Below are positions 1-9,079 of a stretch of DNA of 64,000 bases, one piece after another. The notes beneath the pieces were generated by a model. That model was not told the origin of the DNA. It saw only the letters and a list, made by a program, of their open reading frames with translations, and searched no databases. Source of the DNA: DASQBT01 sp963782495 (GTDB lineage Bacteria; Pseudomonadota; Gammaproteobacteria; Burkholderiales; Thiobacillaceae); NCBI GenBank assembly GCA_963782495.1, contig CAWAJU010000005.1:186001-250000 (forward strand). The letters are read 5' to 3'. Each line of letters starts with the position of its first letter. The stretch's first letter is position 1. The translations under genes were made by a program, and so were the position numbers.

Positions 1-3000
1 AACCGGTTTTTGAACCTGCGCCCCCGCCCGAGGATGTGCAAGTGGGGAGTATCAGCCTGTCACCCGGACTTTATGAAGTCTTCGTCCAAGAAGCCGCCCA
101 GCGCCTGGAAGTACTGCGAGATGAAATGGCCCGCCTGGCGGAGCAGCCACAAAGCCTTATCACCGAGGACGCCAGCCGCGCGGCCCATACCCTCGCGGGC
201 ATCGCCGCCACCGCGGGATTCAACGTCATGTCAGATCTGGCCCATATTCTGGAACTCTATTGGGGCAAATTGGGCGCCCGCCCCCAGCCTGGCGAGGCCC
301 TTTCTGTCGTCCATGCCACGGTCAACCGTCTGCATGACATGCTCTCAGCGATTGGCGACTGGCAGGAACCTTCCTCCGCTCTGGACTTGATCGAAACCCT
401 GGCCCAACTCCCTTGCACCGAATCGAGCCTGCCCGCCAGCGTGGCCATGATCAACGAGGAAGCGATGGAATCGGCAGAGCCGCCTGCCCATGAAATCGAA
501 CCCCCGCTGGAAATGGCAAGTGGCCCGTTGGAAGCTGGTTCAGCCGAACCGCCTGTGGTGCCAGAAGAAACCCTTCCGGTTGAAGCGGAGCCGAGCGAGG
601 CCGTCCCGGTTGCTTACGCTCCAAACGATACCCAGGCTGCCGATGCCCTAGATACTGAATCCGCACCCAGCGAGGCCTCACAGGAAGAGCCTGATACCGA
701 GCCATTTGTGCTCACGGGTATTGTCACTCAACCTACGGCGGGACTCCCCAACACGCCTTCCCCTGTGTTTGAGAAACGTGCCATCAGGGATGAGATCGAC
801 ACCGAACTGCTGCCCATATTCCTGGAAGAGGCCGAGACCCTGGTACCGGATGCCGCCGGCAGCCTGCGTGCCTGGCGGGACAACACGCCTGACAGCCAGG
901 CACCGGCCGCCTTGCGCCGTGTCCTGCACACCCTCAAGGGTTCGGCCCGCATGGCCGGTGCGAACCGCTTGGGCGAACTGACCCACGCCATGGAATCGCT
1001 GGTCATCGATGTTCTGGAAGGGCGCAGCAGAGCAAACCAGGAAATCTTCGAAACCCTCGAAGCACAATTTGATCGCCTGGTCGACGCGCTGGAAAAGCTC
1101 CATCAAGGACCCGAAGTCAAGACTTCAATCGTGGTGGAAACGCCGGTTACGCATGAAGAGGTCATGCTGCCTCAGGACAGCATGCCCGACGAGCAGCAAG
1201 CGACCGAAGCGGACGAGACTGCGGCTCCCATGAGCCCGGCCCCTGCCGCTACTCCGCTTCGGGAAACAGTTCCCATGTTGAGGGTCAGGGCCGACTGGGT
1301 GGATCGCATGGTCAACCAGGCCGGCGAGGTTTCCATCGCCCGTTCGCGCATTGAAAGCGAAATGTTTGGCCTGAAGCGCCACGTGGTGGAACTGGCCGAA
1401 GCGCTGAATCGCCTCAAGACCCACATCCGCGAGGTCGAAATCCAGGCCGAATCCCAGATGCAGGCCACCTTCCTGACCGCTGGCCGTCAGGACCAATTCG
1501 ACCCGCTGGAATTTGACCGATTTACCCGTTTCCAGGAAGTCACCCGTTTTCTGGCGGAGAGCGTCAACGATATTGCCACCGTCCAGCACACCCTGCTCGG
1601 CCGCCTCGGGGAAACGCAGGCCGCGCTCACCCAACAGGCCAGGTTGAATCGGGAATTGCAACAGGATCTGTTGCGGGTCCGCATGGTGCCGATCTACAGC
1701 ATCGCCGAGCGACTCTACCGTGTGGTCCGCCAGACTGCGCGCGAACTGGGCAAGCGCGCCCAGATCGACATCCGCAACGGCGAGTTGGAGTTGGACCGCT
1801 CGGTCCTCGAAAAAGTGACAGCGCCGCTGGAGCACCTGCTGCGCAACGCCATTGCGCATGGCCTGGAGAACCCGGAGGGAAGAATTGCCGCTGGCAAACC
1901 GGAGTTCGGCGAAATTCTGCTCAGCGCCAGACAGGAAGGCAACGAAATCGTGCTGATCCTGAAAGACGACGGAGCCGGCCTCAATCTGGAAAAGATACGT
2001 GCCAAGTCCGAGGCCCAGGGCCTGCTCTCACCGGGCATGGAACCCACCGACATTCAGCTTGCGCACATGATCTTCCAGGCCGGCTTTTCCACCGCCGATG
2101 AAGTCACTGCGGTGGCCGGACGCGGCGTAGGCATGGATGTCGTGAAGAGCGAAATCACCGCGCTGGGGGGTCGCGTCGAAGTGGCCAGCGAGGCCGGCAA
2201 GGGCGTGAGCTTCACCATCTACCTGCCGCTCACCCTGGCGGTCGCACAAGCCGTCATCGTTGCCGCCGGCAAACAGGAATTCGCCCTGCCCACCACCATG
2301 GTGGGCCAGGTCCAGGAACTCAAGCCCGAGCAACTCTCCGCCGCTCTGGCCGCCGGTGCGGTGGAATGGCGTGGCGCACGCTACCCCCTGTTCTACTTGC
2401 CCCATCTGCTGGGCCAGATGGATGTCACCCATGAACTGCAGCGCTTCAACTCCGTGGTGTTGATGAAGAGCGGCTCCAGTCACGCGGCCTTCCTGGTGGA
2501 TCAGGTACTGGGCGCACGCGAAATCGTGGTCAAGAACATCGGCCCGCAACTGGCCCGTATCACCGGCATCGCCGGCGCGACGGTGCAGGGCGACGGCCGC
2601 ATCATGCTGATTCTCAACCCCATGCCTCTGGCACTGCGCGACATGCAACAGAGCAGCACCGCCCATCGCCCGACCGCCCCGCCTTCGACCGTGGTCTCGG
2701 AAAATGCGATCAGCCAGGCACCGCTGGTCATGGTGGTGGACGATTCTCTCACCGTGCGCAAGATCACCGGTCGCCTGCTGGTGCGTGAGGGCTACCGGAT
2801 GGAAACCGCCAAGGACGGGGTGGACGCGCTGGAGAAGATGCATGACCTGACCCCTGATCTGGTCCTGCTGGATGTGGAAATGCCGCGCATGGATGGCTTC
2901 GAACTGGCCCGCATCATGCGCAGCGATTCCGCGTTGAAACATGTGCCCATCATCATGATTACCAGCCGGACCGCGGAAAAGCACCGCAACCATGCTGCCG

Positions 3001-3101
3001 AAATCGGCGTAAACGTCTATCTGGGCAAGCCCTACCAGGAAGCCCTGCTGCTCGGCCATATCGCTGAATTTCTCAGCGAGAAATCAGTACAACCTGCGTG
3101 A
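1..3101 (+). CDS. Hybrid chemotaxis histidine kinase, ChpA/PilL-type (5'-truncated by window edge)
   Basis: The reading frame is open to the window start, so the N-terminus lies upstream; a GTG at 36 is only an internal possibility. Counting from 36, visible domains are an Hpt-like domain (H51 in HTLAG), an acidic/proline-rich linker, a second Hpt domain (H298 in HTLKGSARMAG), a dimerisation segment, a HATPase with N-box LLRNAIAHG and G-boxes DDGAG and GRGVGMD, a CheW-like domain, and a C-terminal receiver (VVDDS, phosphoacceptor Asp in LLDVEMPRMDG). Several Hpt domains plus a fused receiver are typical of ChpA/PilL kinases that control type IV pilus twitching. The partner pil/chp genes would be upstream, outside the window. 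Confidence 0.9.
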   Translation, partial: PVFEPAPPPEDVQVGSISLSPGLYEVFVQEAAQRLEVLRDEMARLAEQPQSLITEDASRAAHTLAGIAATAGFNVMSDLAHILELYWGKLGARPQPGEALSVVHATVNRLHDMLSAIGDWQEPSSALDLIETLAQLPCTESSLPASVAMINEEAMESAEPPAHEIEPPLEMASGPLEAGSAEPPVVPEETLPVEAEPSEAVPVAYAPNDTQAADALDTESAPSEASQEEPDTEPFVLTGIVTQPTAGLPNTPSPVFEKRAIRDEIDTELLPIFLEEAETLVPDAAGSLRAWRDNTPDSQAPAALRRVLHTLKGSARMAGANRLGELTHAMESLVIDVLEGRSRANQEIFETLEAQFDRLVDALEKLHQGPEVKTSIVVETPVTHEEVMLPQDSMPDEQQATEADETAAPMSPAPAATPLRETVPMLRVRADWVDRMVNQAGEVSIARSRIESEMFGLKRHVVELAEALNRLKTHIREVEIQAESQMQATFLTAGRQDQFDPLEFDRFTRFQEVTRFLAESVNDIATVQHTLLGRLGETQAALTQQARLNRELQQDLLRVRMVPIYSIAERLYRVVRQTARELGKRAQIDIRNGELELDRSVLEKVTAPLEHLLRNAIAHGLENPEGRIAAGKPEFGEILLSARQEGNEIVLILKDDGAGLNLEKIRAKSEAQGLLSPGMEPTDIQLAHMIFQAGFSTADEVTAVAGRGVGMDVVKSEITALGGRVEVASEAGKGVSFTIYLPLTLAVAQAVIVAAGKQEFALPTTMVGQVQELKPEQLSAALAAGAVEWRGARYPLFYLPHLLGQMDVTHELQRFNSVVLMKSGSSHAAFLVDQVLGAREIVVKNIGPQLARITGIAGATVQGDGRIMLILNPMPLALRDMQQSSTAHRPTAPPSTVVSENAISQAPLVMVVDDSLTVRKITGRLLVREGYRMETAKDGVDALEKMHDLTPDLVLLDVEMPRMDGFELARIMRSDSALKHVPIIMITSRTAEKHRNHAAEIGVNVYLGKPYQEALLLGHIAEFLSEKSVQPA

Positions 3102-3112
3102 CGGAATGGTCG

Positions 3113-3150
3113 CACAGAGAAAAGCCGGCCTTGAGCCGGCTTTTTCTGTG
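3113..3150. terminator. Bidirectional rho-independent terminator
   Basis: An inverted repeat with arms AAAAGCCGGC and GCCGGCTTTTT around a 5-nt loop, extended by an outer CACAGA/TCTGTG pairing. It lies 12 nt after the CheA-type stop and just past the 3' end of the convergent copper-storage gene, so it can serve both. Confidence 0.8.
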
Positions 3151-3166
3151 TAGGCTTACACCACGA

Positions 3167-3634
3167 TCATGCAGCGATATTCTTGCACTCCTTGTAAGTC
3201 GCCGCGCACGCTTCCATGCAATCCTTGCACGCCTGGTGCTTCTCCGCATGCTTCTTGCATTCTTCCTCACACGATTTGCAGGTGGTCATCGCCAGCGTCG
3301 CCATCTTCGGCAGCGCGGGCGCATCCTGAATTGCCAGGGATTCCAGCGCGTGGCTGACTGCCAGCATCTCGTTCACGCTCCTTGAACAGGCCGCCATCGT
3401 CGTGTCGCCTTCGCCCAATAGTATCAGGCAGTGATTGAGACACGCCTCGCCCTTGACCACGCAGTTGGCCGATGCATCGATTAGCGGCTGCCGGTTGGGT
3501 CCCATGTGATGGTGATGGTGTTCCATGCCCATGCTCTTCATGTCCATCCCCTTCATGTCCATGTCCGCACGCGCCGTAGAAACCCCGGCCATTACTGCTG
3601 CACCCATGCCTGCCAATACCGTTCTTCTATCCAT
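3167..3634 (-). CDS. Tat-exported four-helix-bundle copper storage protein (Csp1-like)
   Basis: A 155-aa protein that starts at the ATG preceded by a GGAGG-type site (GAGGAGGG). The N-terminus MDRRTVLAGMGAAVMAG followed by ARA looks like a twin-arginine signal peptide. The mature part opens with a Met/His-rich stretch containing five consecutive histidines. A helical domain follows with 11 cysteines, many spaced CxxC or CxxxC (for example CKSCEEEC and CKDCMEAC). This matches Csp1-type copper storage proteins, in which cysteines lining a four-helix bundle bind many Cu(I) ions. A 176-nt upstream gap suggests its own promoter. Copper as the metal is inferred from the family. Confidence 0.85.
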   Translation of the reverse strand: MDRRTVLAGMGAAVMAGVSTARADMDMKGMDMKSMGMEHHHHHMGPNRQPLIDASANCVVKGEACLNHCLILLGEGDTTMAACSRSVNEMLAVSHALESLAIQDAPALPKMATLAMTTCKSCEEECKKHAEKHQACKDCMEACAATYKECKNIAA

Positions 3635-3810
3635 AATTCCCTCCTCTTCAAGTGAATGAACCAACGACACGGTGCGACATGGTTTGCAGTCCATGGCACC
3701 GAAATTCCAGCCGAATGGATCGGCGCTGCAGTGCTCTTATCTTAGCCGTTCAGCTCTGATCTATACCCGCAAAGGACTTCATTTTCCTGGCGCGAGCCAT
3801 AAGGGATTCT

Positions 3811-5412
3811 TTAGCGCAGCAGCAATTCCGGCGCTACCCTCTCCATGAACAGCTTGCGATATCGTTCGGCCTTTCGTACCTGCATGTGCTCCAGCGGATT
3901 GAAGTCGTCGGTCAGCACAATGCCGCCTTGGGTGGGCGCAGTTTTCTCGTAGGTATTGAGAACAGTCAACACGCGTTTCTCCGCGTCGTCGTTCGCAACG
4001 AATTCGACCGGCTTGCTCGACACCAGAAAAATGAAGTCGGTGAAATCCGCTTTCGGCGCGGTTACGAACACCCGGCTGTAAGGAAAGAGTTCAGCTAGCG
4101 TCCTCGACACCGACGCCACTGCCTGCGAGCCTTCGCCTCGCGAGAAACCGACAAAATTCAGGGCCAGCACGCCATCGTCAGTCAATAGGTTTTTCAACTG
4201 AGCGAACATTTCCCGGGTCAACATGTGGACCGGTTCCGCACCGCCAGTGAAACAGTCATGGATGATCAGGTCATAGCGCTTGTGCAGATTGCGGATCTCG
4301 TAGCGCCCGTCGCCAACCACAAACGCGCCGGTGGGTTTGAAATTGAAATAGTCCGTTGCTGCCCGGGCGACGGCCGGATCAATCTCTATCGTGTCTGTGG
4401 CTATGCCCTTCTCCTTCAGTTGAGTGGCCACATATCCCACGCCCAAACCGATCAGCAGTGCATTTCGGCTGTTCTCATGGGTGGCTGGCTGGAACTGCTT
4501 GAGAAGTGGCAGAAGCGTCAGTATCTGTTGATAGGCCAGTTCAGTCTGACCAGTACTCATTTCAACCGCACCGATCGACGACGCGTCGGATAGCAGAAGC
4601 CTGATGCCGCGGCGTTGATCATCGGCCACCCTGACCCATCCATAGGTGCTTTCCGCCTCGTTGAGAACCCAAAAGCCATCTGCGGTGCGCATGGGCATCA
4701 GCAATCCGCCCGCCAGAAAGATCAGCGCAGCGCTGGCAATCGCGCCCATCGCCAGCAGCTGTGTCCGGCCCAGCCTATGGCGCTCGTAGGCGGCAAGGCA
4801 AATTCCCAGCGCCAGCAACAGCACCCCCGTTGCTTCGATAATGCTGCGGGTGCCGAAGATGGGCAACAGGTAGAAGCCCAGTGCCAGCGTCCCGAACACG
4901 CTGCCCAAAGTGCTGATTGCGTAAACCGAACCGGCGGCGACACCCACACCATCAAGCTCGTGCGTGGAAAGCTTGATGACATAGGGCCCCACCATACCGA
5001 GACAGGTCAGGGGCAGCATGAACAGGGCAAGTGCGCTGAAGAACGCTCCTGCGCGCATGCCCAACGGATCGCTGGCAATGAGGACCGGACCGCTCAGCAA
5101 GGGAATCAAGAGCGTCCCCAGTGCCGCGACGACAAGCAAGTGAGCGAGGCGAAGTCGCGGAAGTTTGTCGACGCACCATCCACCCAGATAGTAGCCCAGC
5201 GCCAATGCAATCATGGTCACGGCGATGAGAGACGACCAGACATACAGGCTCACGCCGTAAAAGGGTCCGATGATACGGGTGCCGAGAAGCTCCAGCACCA
5301 TCACGGCACCACCTGTGATGGTCACCGTCGCATACAACACCATCCGCTCCAATGCGCGCAATGGCATCAGCTGCCGGACCGAATTGTCGGCCAAGGATTC
5401 GTTCGCATTCAT
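3811..5412 (-). CDS. Membrane-anchored spermidine synthase-like (polyamine aminopropyltransferase) protein
   Basis: A 533-aa protein. The first half has about seven hydrophobic segments (for example VLYATVTITGGAVMVLELLG near residue 25). The second half is a spermidine synthase-type Rossmann domain with GLGVGYVATQL, an acidic EIDP at the second-strand end, GDGRYEI and DLIIHDCF. This matches fused membrane/spermidine-synthase-like proteins, whose substrate is generally unproven. Its ATG overlaps the apbE stop by 4 bp (ATGA), so it is translationally coupled to apbE and is probably the last gene of the TlpA-DUF4266-barrel-ApbE operon. A role in polyamine synthesis here is not shown. Confidence 0.8.
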   Translation of the reverse strand: MNANESLADNSVRQLMPLRALERMVLYATVTITGGAVMVLELLGTRIIGPFYGVSLYVWSSLIAVTMIALALGYYLGGWCVDKLPRLRLAHLLVVAALGTLLIPLLSGPVLIASDPLGMRAGAFFSALALFMLPLTCLGMVGPYVIKLSTHELDGVGVAAGSVYAISTLGSVFGTLALGFYLLPIFGTRSIIEATGVLLLALGICLAAYERHRLGRTQLLAMGAIASAALIFLAGGLLMPMRTADGFWVLNEAESTYGWVRVADDQRRGIRLLLSDASSIGAVEMSTGQTELAYQQILTLLPLLKQFQPATHENSRNALLIGLGVGYVATQLKEKGIATDTIEIDPAVARAATDYFNFKPTGAFVVGDGRYEIRNLHKRYDLIIHDCFTGGAEPVHMLTREMFAQLKNLLTDDGVLALNFVGFSRGEGSQAVASVSRTLAELFPYSRVFVTAPKADFTDFIFLVSSKPVEFVANDDAEKRVLTVLNTYEKTAPTQGGIVLTDDFNPLEHMQVRKAERYRKLFMERVAPELLLR

Positions 5413-6350
5413 GGCTGATTGCCCCGCTTTTTGTCATTCTCATTTGCGAGCGTGGATCCCGTCGCCAGCGGCCCGCCCATCCTGCCCTCCACGTCGATCC
5501 AGACGTGGGGCAGACCCATGCCCTCCAGCCAGGCCGGGCCGTCCTTCTCCTTGAGCATGGCGATGGTAGAAGCGCTGCCCGCGACCACGCAAAACTCGCC
5601 TACCACGGTCACCGAAGCCATGTGATGTACCGGCCAGCCGGTCTTGGGGTTCAGCACGTGCCCGAAGCGCACCCCATCCATGACGATGCAGCGTTCGTAA
5701 TCCCCGCTGCTCGCGACGCTGCCACTGTGCAGCGCGAGGGACTCGACCATGGCGCCCTCCCGGCGGGGATGCCGGATGCCGATTCGCCACGCAATGCCAT
5801 CCGGGCGCGGGCCAATGATTTTGATATCGCCGCCCAGATTGACGATGCCGTGGCGCGCACCCGCGTTCCAGCATACGGTGGCAGCCCGGTCGGCTGCGTA
5901 CTCCTTGACCACGCCGCCGAAATCAAGCTCCATCCCCGGTTCAAATTCCAGGAACGGCGCCTGCCAGAGAAGCTTGTGCCAGCCGACCCGGACCAGTAGG
6001 CTTTCGATCTGCGCCGGGTCCGGCAACTGCCCCTTATCGAAACGCCAAGCCTGGCGCAGCAGGCCGGAGGTGATGTCAAACAGGCCGCCGCTTTGCCGGT
6101 AACAGGTATTGGCGTAATCGAGCAGGCTGGCGGTCTCTTCATCGACCTTTGCACGGCCGCCTGATGCGGCGATGCGATTAATCTCCGACAAAAGGCTGTC
6201 GCTCCGGTAACGCGAATAGCGCTGCTCAAGGCGCTCGATGTCGGCGCGGGCCAAGTCCGCCACGCGCTTTGCCTCCGACTCCGTCTTCGCAAAGAGCTGA
6301 ATTTCGCAAGGCGAACCCATGGCCTTGAAGGGATAACTGAACAGTCCCAA
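5409..6350 (-). CDS. apbE: FAD:protein FMN transferase (ApbE family)
   Basis: ApbE moves FMN from FAD onto a Ser/Thr of extracytoplasmic redox proteins. Family signatures include AMGSPCEIQL near the N-terminus, LDFGGVVKEYAADRA, IVNLGGDIK, SGSVASSGDYER, HVLNPKTGWPV, and VAGSASTIAML in place of the usual DA-STA segment. The longest frame starts with TTG at 6350, directly after an in-frame TGA; an ATG at 6320 is the alternative but would cut into the conserved first strand. No signal peptide or lipobox is visible, unlike many periplasmic ApbE proteins. The gene follows the DUF3570 barrel gene by 65 nt and overlaps the next gene by 4 bp. Confidence 0.9.
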   Translation of the reverse strand: MGLFSYPFKAMGSPCEIQLFAKTESEAKRVADLARADIERLEQRYSRYRSDSLLSEINRIAASGGRAKVDEETASLLDYANTCYRQSGGLFDITSGLLRQAWRFDKGQLPDPAQIESLLVRVGWHKLLWQAPFLEFEPGMELDFGGVVKEYAADRAATVCWNAGARHGIVNLGGDIKIIGPRPDGIAWRIGIRHPRREGAMVESLALHSGSVASSGDYERCIVMDGVRFGHVLNPKTGWPVHHMASVTVVGEFCVVAGSASTIAMLKEKDGPAWLEGMGLPHVWIDVEGRMGGPLATGSTLANENDKKRGNQP

Positions 6351-6415
6351 CTCTCAGGATCTCAACAGCGAAGTCCTGCCATCATCTGCCGCTCCCACGT
6401 GTGCCACCATGGCGC

Positions 6416-9079
6416 TCAAAACATCATTGTCCATGAGAACGTCAGGCTGGTGCCACGCTCGAGCTGATAACCGTTGACATCGTCATCGAAGGATTTTTGC
6501 GCTTCTATCTGGATGCGATCGCCCTGCGCCATCCTGCCCGGCGCCGCGGCACTCAGGCCCAGCCCCATTTCCCAGTAGCTGCCGCCGTAGCTTTCCGGCA
6601 AGTCCATCGGGCCGTGAATGACCTGCGGGCCGTTGAAGTGTCCCTTGATGGCGCCCTGCGTCGTATGGCTGGGACGCACCGTAGCGGCGAGCCAGTCGGT
6701 CAGTTGATATCCACCCCAGGCGGTCGTCTGGAAAACATCGCCCAAGGCGTAGCCCGAGTCGTTGACCCCTCCCGTGCGCTTGACGCCGGAAACCTGCGCA
6801 CCCCAGAACCAGCACGCATGGCTGCCGTTATACGTAAGGCTGGGCAGCAGGTCCCAGGTCCCGCTGCCCAGTTGCATGCCATAGTGCATGAAATTGGTGC
6901 CGTCGCTTTCCTTGATGTCGACTGCGCCTGTGGGGATGCTCAGCCCAAGGCCGAGATGCAATTCGTGCCCGGGCGCGTCAAACAGCTTCATCAGTGCGCT
7001 CACCGTCGTATCGCCGACTCCGCCCGTTGTGTGCTCTGGATGGCCGGCGTGATTGTGCACGCCGCCGCTGCTGGTCACGCTGTCCTCCAGCGGACGCATC
7101 TTCATGTCCATATCCATGAGTTGAAACATGGCCATCAGGTTAAGCCAGTCGGTCGGGGCATACATCAAGTCCAGCATGTGCATGCGCATGTCCATGCGTC
7201 TTGGCGTGAGCGTGCACTCTTCGGTGCCGCATCCCAGCGCCGTGATGTCGGCGTCCGTGGCCGCCTGCGTGCCGTGCCGCATCTCCCCGGACTGGCGGTT
7301 GACCATGAAGTGATAACCCAGCATCATGCTGCCGGGCTCGCTCATCATGTGCGCGTTCATTACCCCGGCCGGTGCCAGCGTGCCCGCGTGGCCGGCATGA
7401 CCCATGTGACCTGCGTGGTCCATGTGACGCATGTGATCCATATGGTCCATGCCTTCCATGTCGTCCATGGAGCCTGCGCCGACGGAAGTCGCCATGGCGT
7501 CGAAATCCAGCTTGAGCCCGAGGTTGAACAACCAGTAGCCAAAATCGGAAAAGCTGTCGGCCTCTCCGCCCCCCAGCTTGAGGTGGGCAGCATGAACATA
7601 GCGCTCCACGCCGACTTCCAGGCTTAACCCCCGGTCGAATTGCTTGCTCACCGACAATCCCCCGCTCACCGCGCCGTAGGCGGACAGCCGATAGTCGCTG
7701 GAATAATAGGTGACCGGAACCTGGCTGAAGTCCAGCGTGCCGTCGGCATGGGTTGGCGCTTTCTGCGCGAAGATGAAATAGGGCTGGTAGAAATCGGCGG
7801 CACTCTGGGTGTAATAGCGCAACCGCGGAGTCACCGTCCAGCCCTCGCCGGCAGCCTGCCGCCACTGGGTTTCCAGCGTATGCGAGGCGACGCCCCAGTC
7901 GTCGCGCGCGTAGCGGTAGTCCAGTTGCAAGGCCGCGTCCGGGCCGGCAAAGTAATGCGCCAGACTGGAGTTCCATGCCCAGCGATTGTGGACGTCGGGG
8001 CGGCTCTCCGCGACGCTGTACATGCGCGTCAGCAGCAGGCCGGAAAACAAGGGTGGCGGCGTGTTCGGATCGGCGAACGCCATCAGCACAAGCTTGTACG
8101 GTTCCTCCAGAAACCCGCTGTCGCGAACGTAAGATAGCCCCGTGGAAAAGGTCGTATTCTTGTTCAGCACCTGGGTCAGCCCCAGATTTGCCGACCAGCC
8201 ATGGCGCTCGCCGATGAATTTCTGGATTGCGTTGCCATTCTGCTGTTCTTCGGTAACGGTGGGTCCACTGGTCGCGTTCTTGTAGAGGCCATAATCGTTC
8301 CAGTCCGACGGCGCGCCAATATCCGCGTCGATTCTGCTGCGGGTCAAGCTCAGCCCCCCGTCCAGGGTGGTGCGTTTTTGATTGAGATCCCAGCGCCCAC
8401 TCACGTTCATGAAGCGTGACAGGAAATCGTGCTCGTCCGAAACACCTCCCCCTATACCCAGCTCGGATCTCTCGGAAGCGTGAACAATTCGGAATCTTCC
8501 CTCCTTCCGGGTTTCTGCCGAGGCCGAAGTCATCATGTCGACCAGCCTGGGTTGCTGGACCCGATGCCCGCTCGTATCGATTCCATAGGGCACCAGAGCT
8601 TTGTTCACCAGCGCGGTGCCGGAGGGATAAGGAGAAGCGCCCGAGACGGTCATGAATCCCTCAGGTGCCGCAAGAATGGGTGTCGCGCCTGACCAGGTGT
8701 CCTGCAGGTAGTTCAGATCGAGCCGGGTGTTGTCGGACAACTTTATGCCGGTGCCGGCGTGCAGACTATCCACATGAATCGGGTCGAATACCTTGATATT
8801 GCCCTTCGGACCTGTCCAGACATCCCGATCACCTTCCTGATAGCTGCTGTACCCGATCTGGGCGTCTTGCGGTTCCACCGCATGCGCCATGCCGGGCAAC
8901 GCCATGGCAGCCGCGGTCAGCGCATGCAGAGGAGAACCGCGTCCAAAACCAGAAGCGCGCTCCTCCGGCCGGGCATTGCGTCTTCTGAGCGCCGAAATTT
9001 TCAGGAACGAGGCGACGCGGCGAAGCAATCGAACAAGCAGCCTGCTGAGTCGTATCCTGTTGCCCTTAATAGCAGCCAC
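6416..9079 (-). CDS. DUF3570 outer-membrane barrel fused through a Met/His-rich linker to a second barrel-like domain
   Basis: The N-terminal half matches my recollection of DUF3570 proteins: a signal-like ALTAAAMALPGMAHA and many alternating aromatic strands. A linker at about 7370-7485 has repeated DHM, GHM and GHAG units, presumably metal-binding. The C-terminal half resembles the transporter-type barrels found in metal-resistance clusters, with Met/His-rich loops (MDMRMHML, MDMDMKMRP, HNHAGHPEH) and a terminal TFSWTMMF strand. The start is uncertain: the frame extends to 9253 but would run through the DUF4266 gene, so GTG 9079 (14-nt overlap, AGGGTGG upstream) is preferred; GTG 9088 and TTG 9028 are alternatives. 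Two ApbE-like motifs, DTWSGAT (near 8681-8701) and VSGAS (near 8634-8648), are present. Confidence 0.75.
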   Translation of the reverse strand: MAAIKGNRIRLSRLLVRLLRRVASFLKISALRRRNARPEERASGFGRGSPLHALTAAAMALPGMAHAVEPQDAQIGYSSYQEGDRDVWTGPKGNIKVFDPIHVDSLHAGTGIKLSDNTRLDLNYLQDTWSGATPILAAPEGFMTVSGASPYPSGTALVNKALVPYGIDTSGHRVQQPRLVDMMTSASAETRKEGRFRIVHASERSELGIGGGVSDEHDFLSRFMNVSGRWDLNQKRTTLDGGLSLTRSRIDADIGAPSDWNDYGLYKNATSGPTVTEEQQNGNAIQKFIGERHGWSANLGLTQVLNKNTTFSTGLSYVRDSGFLEEPYKLVLMAFADPNTPPPLFSGLLLTRMYSVAESRPDVHNRWAWNSSLAHYFAGPDAALQLDYRYARDDWGVASHTLETQWRQAAGEGWTVTPRLRYYTQSAADFYQPYFIFAQKAPTHADGTLDFSQVPVTYYSSDYRLSAYGAVSGGLSVSKQFDRGLSLEVGVERYVHAAHLKLGGGEADSFSDFGYWLFNLGLKLDFDAMATSVGAGSMDDMEGMDHMDHMRHMDHAGHMGHAGHAGTLAPAGVMNAHMMSEPGSMMLGYHFMVNRQSGEMRHGTQAATDADITALGCGTEECTLTPRRMDMRMHMLDLMYAPTDWLNLMAMFQLMDMDMKMRPLEDSVTSSGGVHNHAGHPEHTTGGVGDTTVSALMKLFDAPGHELHLGLGLSIPTGAVDIKESDGTNFMHYGMQLGSGTWDLLPSLTYNGSHACWFWGAQVSGVKRTGGVNDSGYALGDVFQTTAWGGYQLTDWLAATVRPSHTTQGAIKGHFNGPQVIHGPMDLPESYGGSYWEMGLGLSAAAPGRMAQGDRIQIEAQKSFDDDVNGYQLERGTSLTFSWTMMF

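Noticed and set aside
7370..7485. Tandem short repeats in the Met/His linker considered as a possible CRISPR or satellite
   Set aside because: They are in-frame coding repeats (DHM, GHM, GHAG units) inside one protein.
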